A DNA stretch of 64,000 nt from Latrodectus hesperus (Eukaryota; Arthropoda; Arachnida; Araneae; Theridiidae): positions 94,916,214 to 94,980,213 of the forward strand of contig CM075857.1 of assembly GCA_037975125.1 (NCBI GenBank), read 5' to 3'. The notes below the pieces were generated by a model. That model worked only from the letters and a program-made list of their open reading frames with translations. It was not told the origin of the DNA and did not search any database. The translations under genes and the position numbers were made by a program. Within the stretch, counting starts at the first letter, position 1; each line of letters begins with the position of its first letter. This document shows, piece after piece, positions 54,122-64,000 of this stretch.

Positions 54122-54150
54122 ATACAAACCCAACTCTAAGAAGAAGAAGA

Positions 54151-54632
54151 ACGGTCATTTTGTCAATTTTAGGATTGTTCAATTGTGAAAAGTTTTTCGT
54201 CCGTGAAGATGAAACGTTTCCTTGTGCCTTTTGTGGACTTTCGAAGGAGATATCGACATCTTTGCAACCGTGTACGCTTATTTTGCTCATTTAGTTTCTG
54301 TACTTTTCGAAGTTTATATGGCTTAAGTCCAAGCTCTTCTTTTGCAACTTATCTAACTGATTGTCTATTGACACCTATTTCTTTAGCAACTTTTCTCATT
54401 GAGTTTCTTGGATTTCGGTTAATTCGTTTCTTGATATAATTTTGCGAATTTCATTTCTATTTACATTTCCTTTTTTCAGTTTTCGGGATCTATCACCGTT
54501 CATGCCCAAGCTCCAAGAGTCATTTTACAGTACGTGAACCATTTGTCTGTAGATATTCAGCTATCTGGCAATCTGAGTTTGCTTTATTTCAGCCTCAAAT
54601 AAAGCAATTATTTTTCGTCGTTGGTTTGGCAT
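54151..54632 (-). pseudogene. Tc1/mariner transposase, N-terminal half
   Basis: The minus strand starts ATG at 54632: MPNQRRKIIALFEAEIKQT then IAR and LNIYRQ, a helix-turn-helix DNA-binding start, with stops inside. Further on, NRNEIRKIISRN and a DEKLFTIEQS stretch containing the first catalytic Asp lead to QNDR exactly at the LINE junction. The other side of the insertion resumes with NDRYW, so the NDR codons are the duplicated target. Together with 46735-47293 the net gene is about 345 codons, normal for the family. Several in-frame stops make it a pseudogene. Confidence 0.8.
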
Positions 54633-54800
54633 TTTATTTCAAACAAGGAAATAAAAACTACCTATGTGTTTTACTCACATTAAGATCTCTTAAGCAAATG
54701 AAATTATTATAAAAAGTGGGTGACACAGGAATTAAACCAATCAAAAGCAGTACAATTTTGTCAACAGTATAAAGTTGTCATTTTACCTTGCAACCCTGTA

Positions 54801-55199
54801 AAAAACAAGAGCAATAAATTCATTTTTAATGGATATCGTCTTCATAATTTTACTGTTGCAATGATGACTAAAATGAAGCAGATGATTTCTTTTATATATA
54901 TTTTGTATATGTAAGCAAAAACACAGAAATATATATAATAATAAAAAGGGAGTTATAATTCAATGAATACTATTTTTTTAATAATGGAATTTATTATATA
55001 AACATTGATATTTATTAGTCTAATTTTTTGATACCTTTTAGCGACCAAATATAAAAACATCAGAAGTCATCCATATACCAAAAACTGTGAAGAAATAGTT
55101 TGTGGTCTAAGGATTTTGTATCGTCAGATACCGACAATAAGAAGTATAAAACACACAAAAATGAGCAAATGGTCTATGATAGCTAAGAAAAATTAGTGT
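54801..55199. other. AT-rich noncoding interval
   Basis: Nothing recognised. Confidence 0.5.
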
Positions 55200-55635
55200 C
55201 TTATCTGAAGATCCGCTCTGTTAAAATCGGATGGGTCACGTTAGATGAGTCATTGTCGCAGTGTCCTCCAACTGAAATAATACCTCTCGGGGTGACAGGT
55301 CAAATATTAGGGGTCGTCTGCTCGACCCTGCTTTTACATTACGAAGACTGCCACCAGGCTGCTTCGACTAATTAATAGAGCCCAATTCTGTGGTAGATAC
55401 AGGTACATATACTGAGGCGACAATTACAGAAATAAGATCCGGTTTGGTTTGTTTGTAACTCAACGATCATTTCTTGCGCACGAGGGTTAATAAATATACT
55501 GGCACCTATACAGTTCAAAATGGATTCCGAACCACTATGAATATACACCCATGCTAAAGGTGAGACTCGAACTCACAGACTGTTGAACCGAAGGTCAAAG
55601 CGTTAAACATTCGGCTAACAGCTTGGCGAATCGGA
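55200..55635 (-). repeat. tRNA-like SINE candidate (minus strand)
   Basis: The minus strand reads AAGCTGTTAGCCGAATG (complement near 55605-55623) and GAGTTCGAGTCTCACC (B box, complement near 55560-55575), followed by about 350 bp of GC-richer unique-looking body. The A-box/B-box spacing of about 45 bp fits a tRNA-derived head. Only one copy was recognised in the window, so family status is uncertain. Confidence 0.45.
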
Positions 55636-56225
55636 TTCTGGATAGCATCAAAGTAATTTAACATGGCCTTAACTAATCTATGTAGGAAATGCTGTAATAT
55701 AATGGAAAAGCAATTAATATCTTCAATAGAGTAGAATGTTACATTAAAATCTAATACATTTCAATTTTTTTGTCCCTATTTTTGATATTCTACCTATTTA
55801 TTAAAATGTTTAATTGATAATTTTCTAGTGATTTCTCTATTTTTATTAAGAAAAGATACAGTACTTAAATTTACTTATCATGTATATAAATTTTTCTCGG
55901 TTATTTGTTCATAAATACAGCATTTTGGTGAAGTTTTTAAGAGTTTTGGTGTAGAATTTGGCACAGCATTTTGGTGCAGAATATAAAACAAATGAAATGT
56001 CACATGACAACCCTTTAATGTGACTCTTTAAAATTTTATCAACTATCAAAATAATTTCTCAAAGTTATTCCAATATCTTAGAAAAAACTGTAAACATATT
56101 TAAGCATCGAACATTGATATTTTAACAACAGATATTTTAGTTTCTCGTATTTAAAATTCAGAAGGCTATATGTATTTCTATCGAAGAAGCATCTTAAACT
56201 TGTGTTATTTCCATTTTTAATAAAT

Positions 56226-56227
<2 letters not shown>
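55636..56227. other. AT-rich noncoding interval
   Basis: A small internal duplication of gcattttggtg occurs near 55919-55975. Otherwise nothing. Confidence 0.5.

Positions 56228-56270
<43 letters not shown>
56228..56270. repeat. (TA)n microsatellite
   Basis: Short TA tract with one tg interruption. Confidence 0.9.
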
Positions 56271-56330
56271 TCAGTATTTCAAAGTTATATAAAATAAAAT
56301 AAAAATGATTATTATAAACTAGTTATTACT

Positions 56331-56594
56331 ATTGTCTTGTGCCAGCCAGGCTGACAATATGAGGTGCGCTGCTCCACTTTTCCAACTGAACCCATATTTT
56401 GGTGTGGAGTCCGACTTCCTCAGTACACACATGCCATAGGTACCCGTTTATAGGGTAGGCAACTATTCATACAAAGAAAGGACAAAGATAGGATTGACAG
56501 AGAGAGGAAAATACATCCATGCCCGAACTGGGATTCGAACCAAGACCTCCCTATCCGTAGTCAGGTACTCTGACCACTACACAGGGTAGGCGGC
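56331..56594 (-). repeat. SINE family A with 13-bp TSD
   Basis: Minus-strand copy bounded by ACTAGTTATTACT at 56318-56330 and 56595-56607. Body blocks and B box (complement of GGTTCGAATCC, here shortened to ggattcgaacc near 56531) are as in other copies. Confidence 0.9.
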
Positions 56595-56607
56595 ACTAGT
56601 TATTACT

Positions 56608-58138
56608 GAGAAATGCTTAAAAATAAATAAAAAGTTTCGGAAAAAAATAGAATAATTCTCTAAAGATATATTGCCAAACTAAACTTCTCAATCGAGTTTA
56701 AGAATTTTAATAAATGGCTTAATTTGTAAATAATAAAAAAAAAAAAAAAAAACAACAACACTTTTATATACAAAATTAAAAATATTTGAAGTTTTAGTAT
56801 ATTTTTATTTAATAATTTAATATAAAAATATTTTAATTATTGACTTCCGAATTAAGTATCAATCACTTGCCTCAATATTTGTCTAAAATTTACGCTTTAA
56901 ATTACATTATTACCGTCTGATTTATTAGATCAGATTAAGAAAATTGACAAAAATTCAAGTCAATTAAACAGAGTAATAAAATTTATCACAAATCAGTCAT
57001 TACTATAAGATGTGTAAACAAGTCAATAAAAGCTTATGAAAAATAAAATTATATAAGAATTTATCTTATATAAATAATGTTTTTCTCAATAGAATTTGTC
57101 TATTTTTTGAATATTCAGCTTGATAAAAATTGTTTTATAAAACTTATTCTATTTTTTTATTTTAATAATTTAATATTCATTAACCTTTATATTAATAAAA
57201 AGTTGTCAATAAAATTCCTTCACGTGCTTAGATTACTTAATTATAGTCTGATTTATTGTATCAGCTCGTAAAAGGAAACTAATTAGAATATTTTTATTGC
57301 ATCCGTTGGCACTGGAATTTTAATTTGCCCGCTTCGATTTTTCTAAGCGGTTTGCTTTTTAACTGCACCCTTAAAATTTATTTAACTTTTTATGCTGTTT
57401 CAGTTACAGTTAGAAGGTGAAAGTTATAAAAAAAATATTCTACTCTGACCACAAGATCACGATCTAAAAAAAATGAAGCCGGATGTAGAAATATGCAAAA
57501 ACCGTTGAATTATCCTTGAAGAAGGAACAGTGTGCATCGTATTTTTCTTTCTTTTTTTCGTTTTCTTAAAATGCTTTTATAAAAAAAGTGACCCTTTCTT
57601 TGGTGCGCAGATAAATCCTGGAATTTGTCCTCGGAAAAATGCAGCTTCTATTTGGAACCGAGCTCAAAGAATAGCAATTTTGGAGAAAATAAATTATCGT
57701 CTGCGGTAGAAGGGTAGGGGCGAAGTTTGACGGAGAAAGTGCTCTGTCATTCTTATTTGGTTACAGAAAATTTCTGACCGCCTCAAACATTCGGAAGGGG
57801 GAAATATTTTAGAGAAGAATAAAAAGAATTTTTCTTTTTTACACGCGTACACCATTCCAAGAATTTTAGATGGTTCTGCTTAAAAATACGTTTATCATTT
57901 CCCTTTAATTTTATTTATTTTAAAATGAAAAGGAATTATTTTTTTAACAGCTGTAATATTCTAATGACAAATGCCATTTAAAATAAATAAGGTTAAAATT
58001 TGTGTTAAATTGCGCTGAAACAGGTGTTCTTGGCAAGCTATAAACTCTTTTAAAATTAGAAATTCTAAATGAATCATTAAAAATCGTTTAAAGTTAGAAG
58101 TTTTTAAATAGTTAGGTTAAGACTGGCTAAACTAAAGA
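56608..58138. other. Noncoding interval with GC-richer island
   Basis: 57300-57850 is less A/T-rich and free of recognised repeats. No domain-bearing open frame was found. 56735-56755 is an A-rich run followed by caacaaca. Confidence 0.45.
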
Positions 58139-58140
58139 TA

Positions 58141-58997
58141 CAGAGGGTATTAACACATTTTTAGAACGATTTCGATTAAGAATTTTAAAAAAGTATATGT
58201 TTTAGAACAAAAATGTTTTTCAACAGCTTATTATTTGATGAAATGAGAAATATCGTCTTCTACTTTTAAATAGAATCCTGTATGAAAACCACTTTGCAGG
58301 AGATAAATGGAAAAATATTGTGACCCTTGATGCAGCATGGGTTTACCTAAATGACTGCAACAAAAAAGGTCTATTTACTATAGGAAACGAGGAGAAAAAA
58401 ATTTACAAACCTGGTTCCGTCAATGTAAAGAAAGTTTCAGTAAGAGGTTTATGATTGTCGCAGGTTTCTCCTACAATGGGAAATTAAAAATAAAAAGAGA
58501 AGAAAAAATGTTAAAATCAACTCATCATACTCAGGAGAAGGTTTTACGTGCAAAATTTACAGAAGAAATTCCACTTCTTTATCCCAAAGACTTTTAAAGA
58601 GTGAAACATCAACAAGACAAAGCTACCAGTCATACTTCGTAAACTACCACTGCATTCCTTGAAAAAAATGAAGACTAATACAGGTATTGCATATATACCT
58701 TTTCAACATATTCCTGTGAAGTCCCCTGACGTTTCACCTATGGACTATTGTGCCTTTGGTCTGTTAAAAGAGCTCTTTCTAACCACGATGGATGGACTCT
58801 GGAAAGTAGTGGAAGAGGAATGGAAAGCAATACCCCTGAAAGTTTTACGTAAAGCTGTTATATCATGGAAATAACAATGCAGATTTATAGTCCAGAAAAA
58901 AAGCTATCAGATCGAACATTTAAAAAAATAGTCTTTACATTTTAAACATTAATTAAACGGCCCCAAAATCGTTCTAAAAATGTGTTAATGCCCTCTG
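58141..58997 (+). mobile_element. Tc1/mariner-like transposon remnant with 28-bp TIRs
   Basis: The left end CAGAGGGTATTAACACATTT (58141) and the complement at the right end (to 58997) match over about 28 bp with one difference. TA flanks both sides (58139-58140, 58998-58999). At 857 bp it is shorter than an autonomous element. Confidence 0.9.
58290..58910 (+). pseudogene. Tc1/mariner-like transposase remnant
   Basis: The longest frame (58659-58874) carries PVKSPDVSPMDYCAFGLLKE, in which PDVSPMDY resembles the final acidic catalytic region of IS630/Tc1-type transposases, then LDGLWKVVEEEWKAIP-like and VLRKAVISWK segments. Upstream codons from about 58290 are frameshifted. No helix-turn-helix N terminus or first catalytic Asp was identified. 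It is a different family from the element at 46631-54798, judged by TIRs and C-terminus. Confidence 0.75.
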
Positions 58998-59001
58998 TAG
59001 A

Positions 59002-59033
59002 TGTGTAATAATGAGAATTCTCATTATTACACA
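59002..59033. repeat. Perfect 32-bp palindrome beside transposon end
   Basis: Arms TGTGTAATAATGAGAA and TTCTCATTATTACACA meet without a spacer, 4 bp from the TA that flanks the Tc1-like element. Confidence 0.85.
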
Positions 59034-60910
59034 AAGAATAACAATAACTTTTCACCAGGCAACACGTTCAAATGCAATTTGTGGACGAGAAAATTGCTCT
59101 ATATAATGGCTTCATTTAAATACATTGCACGTGGGCTTACCATTAGCAATTTTGCATGGATGATGTGAAAAGCAAATCATTTGCATATCAAGGTATTTCT
59201 TTCATATCGTGTATATTCCTTGTGCATTGTGTCGCCTCCTTGTAGCAATTTCAATAGCCAGTAAAGTAAAATGACTTTAAAGTAACTGAAAACTATTTAA
59301 AATCTTCTAAACTTAGTGAATATTTGTTTCAAAATAATAAAAAAAATGAAAATTTAACAATATAGTAGTGTTAACAATGAATATAAATAATAAATATTTA
59401 TCTGGAGCATTTAAAATCAACGTTAAATATTTAATTTCCAAGTGAAAAAAATATAGAAAACCTTAGAGAATATCGTAAAAAGAAGATATAATTTTTAAAT
59501 TATATTAAAAATACGTGAATTAAATAAACTAACCCTTGCCTCTTTTATTAATCTTCCCAATATTCTTAGAAATGCGAAATAATAATTATTCTTAAGGAAA
59601 AACAAATAATACCATATTGTCTAGACAATTCTATTGAAAAATTCTTAACCATTCTTCACAAACAGTTGCTTTTTAAATTCATATTATAATTTTTTTAAAT
59701 GTCATCAAAAATTTTATTTTTAAAAATACTTTATGAAATGTCTGAGAAAATTATATACTTTTAGTTTTAAAAAAAAGCTGTTTTTTACGGAAAAGTAATG
59801 CTTAACGTCTAGAAAAATATTTTCTATAATACAAAGTTAGAGCAGTTAAAGCATTTTTATGTTTTTGTTTCTATAAATTTCTGTCATCGTATTCAAAATT
59901 CTTTTGATTTACCATAAATTTTCAGTTTTAATAAAAGAATAACGTGATTTATTTAGTTTTGATTCATATTATTTCATACGAAATGCTTCAATCGGCTTAA
60001 TTTATTATTATTTTGCAAAACATTCATGATAAATATTTATTATAAAAGACATTTCTAAAAATTAGTAATTATAACATTACAAGATGTCATGTTATAAATT
60101 GATTTTTATTACTTCTATCGAAACTAGTAGTTTATGGCTTTTTTTAGTTTCTTTTTTAATATATTTTATTTTTTAATTTTAAAATATTTTAATCTAACAA
60201 TTTTATCTTAAATTGGATAAATTTGATTATTAATATAATCTTTAAAATGTATTCACACATTCAATTGACAATTCATTCTTACATTGTCTTTTCAAATATC
60301 ATAATTGATTTCCTATTTTTCTTTCTCCTTTAAATATCATTCTTTTATTTTTGTTTCATATTTAAAATTAATAAATTATATTCGGGATATTAGCGATACG
60401 TTATCATAGCATTGTTTCAAATATATTACGTTTTCAATTTGGTTACATCAGATTCATCGTTACATAATGATTTTTATAATACTTTTCAAAATATTATAAT
60501 TTCATTTGGTTCCTCTGGATGTTACATATTTAATATTATTCTTTACATGGTATCAAAAAGGATAAATATTTATGTTTGTTACATTTTATTCAGTATTGTT
60601 ACTTATTTAATATCGTTATATACATTTTATTCACATTATATTTTTATTTTATTCCCTTTGATATCATACGTTTAATACTTTGCATTGTTTCCAAGATATT
60701 GCACTTCTAATTTTGTTACATTTTATTAAAACTTGTTGCTTATTTCATGTAATAATTTTTATAGCGATACTAAATATTTTATTTCTTTGTTCTCACCTAT
60801 GTTATATATTCATTGGATTTAAAGTGCTATATTTTTGCTATGTTCCGTTCATGTTACATAATTAATGTTACTAGATTGTTTTAAAAAAGGTACATTTTTA
60901 TTTTTGACAC
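59034..60910. other. Noncoding interval; candidate regulatory patch then T-rich DNA
   Basis: 59050-59270 is GC-richer and contains ATTTGCAT (a POU-type octamer) at about 59178 and a CACGTG E-box near 59129. 60240-60910 is T-rich, with recurrent acattttattc/gttacat motifs giving chance open frames. No gene recognised. Confidence 0.4.
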
Positions 60911-60924
60911 TCAATTTTCATCGT

Positions 60925-61324
60925 GTTGTTGTTGTTGCTTATGACACTTGGACAAGCCAAGCTCGCTATGCCTTTGGCAGTACGAATTAAGTCAATAGGG
61001 AGCGTCTTTCATTTGGATCAGAGCACCACGAAGGTGAAAGTACGACTTTGCTCTTTTTAAGGTGCCTCGTCATTTTGAACCACGGTCAGGTGACGAGGCC
61101 ACACCTGAGCTGGCACCCTCCTTTCCACATCCACGCCACACCAGCGGAAGGACTTTGGACGTTTACATATCAACGTGGACATGTCCCCAACCCACGGAGT
61201 TCCAGCAACCCAGTGAAGGAGAGTACACCGTGGTCACCCTCCCAACCACTGCCCGCGGCAAATGATGCTTCACTTTGCTGAGCTTACGGGAAGCGGCGTG
61301 AAGCTACTGAGCCACTGGAGCTCG
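60925..61324 (-). repeat. SINE family B, full length with TSD
   Basis: Minus-strand copy, (CAA)n tail seen as (TTG)n at 60925-60936, ending at the ggagctc head. Duplication ATTTTCATCGT at 60914-60924 and 61325-61335. It interrupts the T-rich tract that continues on both sides. Confidence 0.9.
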
Positions 61325-61335
61325 ATTTTCATCGT

Positions 61336-64000
61336 TATTTGTTTAATTAATGTTTAAATATTCCTTTTAAAAATATCTTTATTTTGTTTCTCTTGAAGTT
61401 TATACATTTTACACCATGTTGCATTATATGCTGTTATCGTTATTCTTATTGCACTGTTTTTTAAGGTTGTTATGTTTTTAATTTTATAATTCATTCAGTA
61501 TTGTTGCATTTTATTTCCCTTTTTAAAAAATGTTATTTTAGTTTATTTTCTCTTGACCCAATACCTTTAATGTCATAATATTTATTTCAAATATGCTAAA
61601 TGGGGTCAACACCTTTCTTACTTTTATTACTGATGCCATGTTCTTAATATTGCTGTACAGTACAGGTCATTCTCAAGGTCTTATATTTGTTCCGTTCTTT
61701 ACAAATTTCATAATTTTTTATTTGTTTTAAAATAGTTTTTTCTTATTTGTTATATATTGTTCCACTATGTTAATATATTTCGAAAGCATTTATCACATTA
61801 TACTTTACACCTTAGTAATTATAAATTTACTGCATTTTATTCCACTATATTAGTGTTATTACACTTATAATATAGTATTTTTTTATTTTGTTACAATTTA
61901 TTTTTCAAGGTTATGCATTTTATTAAAAGATGGAACATTAGTTGATATATTATAGGTGATATCTTCGAAGTTTATACATTTTCATTATCAGAGTTTCAAA
62001 GTAATAATATAAATGTTAGCAAGCAATTCTCTTGCTCGCAAATGTTTTAATAATTATTCGTTTATATATTTTATTGAATGTTTCATTTGGTTACATTCTG
62101 TACCTCAATATAATTTGTTTCATATTTTATCAAATCTCCTTGGGTGATTAAATTCTCCTTTTTTACAATTTATTTTTTAGTTTCGTCCAACTAATACTGA
62201 ACAAATTTTTTATAACTGGAGCAGTTATTTTTTCATTAAAATAAAAATATGTGTTGATAAAAAGTTATTAATCATAATATAACAAAATTTAACAAACTGA
62301 TTTCGAAAAAATTGGAGTGCTTCTCCTAATAATGAGCACGAAAATTAACAGAATTTTTCTGCATTGATTTTTAACATGTACAAATGTGTGTGTGTATTTG
62401 ATTAGAAATTAATATAAAATTTCTAAAAATTTGATTTCAACATATAAATTAACTTAACTTACGATTTTAGTCATAAACATTTTGTTTTCTTAATTAAAAA
62501 AACTACGGAATAAAAAAATTTGTGAAAAAAATAATTTAGGAAACATTTTCTTTATTAGCATTAAGTTGATTTTCTTTATTTAACTTATATAAAATAGTGA
62601 AATTCATTTTTTGGGAAGCTCAAATGAATTTCCTCAAAATATACAAGCAAACATAATACATATTTTAAAGCATTTTAATTTAAATAAGAAATACTTTTTA
62701 CGAAGCATTAAAAACTGTTTCTCTAAGAGAAAACTAATCAATTCATTTTGTTTTTAAAAATAATAGTGCAACAGCTGTAACTTTAAACACTTTATTTGTT
62801 CTATATTAAATTGAAATCTAATTTCTCAACTCCAGTTTCTACATACAAAAAAAAGAAAATGTTTTTAAAAAAGTTTATTTCTCGATTATTTGATCAAACA
62901 ATTTAAGCATAAACAGTGAAAATGTTTGTAATAAGGAGCTTCAAGGAAATTGAACAAACACACAGCAACATTTGCATATTTATTATAAAAGTTACTTCTA
63001 TTTATTCTTTCAATTTTTTTTCTTTTTCAAAAACATGCCGCTGTTGAAATCTTCATACATAAGAAGCTACTGATTTAACATTTCCTTGTAAAAGAAAGTC
63101 TTATTAAAATCAATTTATTTAAATTTTCTTCTTTTCTTTTTTAAAAAAACAGACAAAAATATAGTAAAGAAAATAATGTCGACTACCCAACAATCTAGGC
63201 GAGTTGAAAATTAAAAAAAATAAAAAATAAAGCATAAAATATATTTTGTACTGGATTCATTTGAATATGCAAAATAGAGAATTCTAAATGTTTGTTTTAT
63301 TCATGAATTATTGTTTTCATTTTGTCCACTCTTTGCATTAAAAAAGTATATATTAATCGCCAAAACTTTCTTAAACAACTTATTTTAAGGAACTTTTTTT
63401 TGAGATTTCAAAAAGAATCAATTAATTGAAGTATATTGGCTTCCTGTTTTCAGTACATATAAATTTAGTTTAAATTTTTCATTATTAAAAACAGTATGAT
63501 AAGTTTTCTTAAGAAATAAACTTTCTTCGTAAGATATTTATTTAAATTTAAACCATTATTTTGGATTTAAATATTCCTTGAAGCTCTTGGTAAATACTTG
63601 GAAGTAATCTTGTAATCCACATAAAATCTTCTTTTAATCATAATCAATTTTAAACATTCATGTTTGCACAATTATTTGAATTCGTTATATTTATTTTTTC
63701 TTTCAACTTAGTTATACGCATTTTTCGTATAAGAAAAGAAACTAATTTATATTCCATTCTTTTTTGCAACTATGATTCATTTAAATTAAAGACCAAATTA
63801 CAAATAACAAAGGATTTTTTAAAATCGTTAAACTTTAAAACATCCTTATCGAAAAGGTATAATTTCTGAGAAAGTATTTCTCCATTTAAGAATCAAGATA
63901 TTTTTTGTTAGATGTTTATTTAAAAAATAATACATAATTTCAACGACAAATAGATATTTGAAATAACCTTAGTATTAATACACTTAGATTTAATTTTTTA
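61336..64000. other. T-rich then AT-rich noncoding interval
   Basis: 61340-62120 continues the T-rich tract with recurring attttattcc/gttacatt motifs. 62120-64000 is A/T-rich, with short chance frames (for example 63660-63869). No gene, RNA or element recognised. Confidence 0.5.

Larger units (their letters stand above)
47294..54150 (+). mobile_element. LINE family A insertion in the Tc1 transposase, itself split by LTR element
   Basis: The left portion (47294-47832) contains the SARIASEILGCSRQKIRLIV, KCHMQEETAKHIIYEC and SNWN codons and the 3' UTR of family A; the right portion (54122-54150) supplies its last bases, acaaacccaactctaag, and the (AAG)n tail. Target duplication: ACGATCATTT at 47284-47293 and ACGGTCATTT at 54151-54160 (one mismatch). 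The 5' 160 bp (47294-47455) extend beyond the other two copies and may be more of the RNase H C-terminus. The frame is disrupted near 47660. Confidence 0.85.
46631..54798 (-). mobile_element. Tc1/mariner-type (IS630) DNA transposon, split by nested insertions
   Basis: Left end CAGGGT then gacaactttatcctgttgac (46631-46656); the right end is the complement of cagggttgcaagg then gacaactttatactgttgac (54798 back to about 54759). The left end has lost about 13 bases relative to the right. TA dinucleotides flank both ends (46629-46630, 54799-54800). Removing the insert between 47293 and 54151 leaves about 1.3 kb, the usual Tc1/mariner size, with one transposase gene in minus orientation. The gene carries internal stops, so the element was already decaying or has decayed since. 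Confidence 0.85.

Noticed and set aside
61048..61281. Open frames over SINE B copies (also 17605-17912, 15594-15836)
   Set aside because: Same sequence in several noncoding SINE copies; no start or codon signature.

Overview
The window looks like a gene-poor stretch of an AT-rich arthropod genome, most likely an orb-weaving (araneoid) spider. That assignment is inference. It rests on the style of the repeats: tRNA-derived SINEs with (CAA)n tails, RNase H-bearing LINE fragments with (AAG)n or (CAA)n tails, and a Ty3/Gypsy element whose Gag carries QEEMKAG heptads. No convincing host protein-coding exon was found. Nearly every recognisable coding sequence belongs to a mobile element.

Layout. 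1-11.4 kb is a repeat graveyard: SINE remnants, a mariner remnant folded back on itself (2.8-3.6 kb), two copies of a LINE with an (AAG)n tail (5.8-6.35 kb and 9.85-10.33 kb), a decayed LINE with a (CAA)n tail (8.45-10.4 kb) that carries one SINE and one LINE copy inside it, and an RTE-like LINE fragment (10.6-11.4 kb). 11.4-27 kb is mostly AT-rich noncoding DNA with SINEs, a hairpin MITE, a dispersed repeat with TGACGT/ACGTCA motifs and (TA)n tracts. At 27.0-27.7 kb a Pif1/Helitron-type helicase remnant lies just downstream (minus strand) of a cluster of near-ideal heat-shock elements. 28-45 kb is noncoding, with a TA-flanked MITE (32.8 kb), SINEs with clear target-site duplications, a chimeric SINE (42.4 kb), long (TA)n tracts, a multi-way hairpin (45.0 kb) and a 119-bp tandem repeat (45.2-45.7 kb).

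The centrepiece is 46.6-54.8 kb, a three-layer nest. A Tc1/mariner-type DNA transposon (46631-54798, TA-flanked, about 1.3 kb without its inserts) was split inside its transposase gene by a LINE fragment (10-bp target duplication). That LINE was in turn split by a 6.3-kb Ty3/Gypsy LTR retrotransposon (47833-54121, ATAC target duplication). The LTR element has two 604/605-bp LTRs about 2% different by hand count, PBS, PPT, and long gag-pro-RT-RNase H and integrase frames separated by a frameshift.

54.8-64 kb is again noncoding, with SINEs, a second TA-flanked Tc1/mariner-like remnant with good terminal inverted repeats (58141-58997), a perfect 32-bp palindrome beside it, and T-rich DNA. All coordinates, alignments and identities were made by eye.
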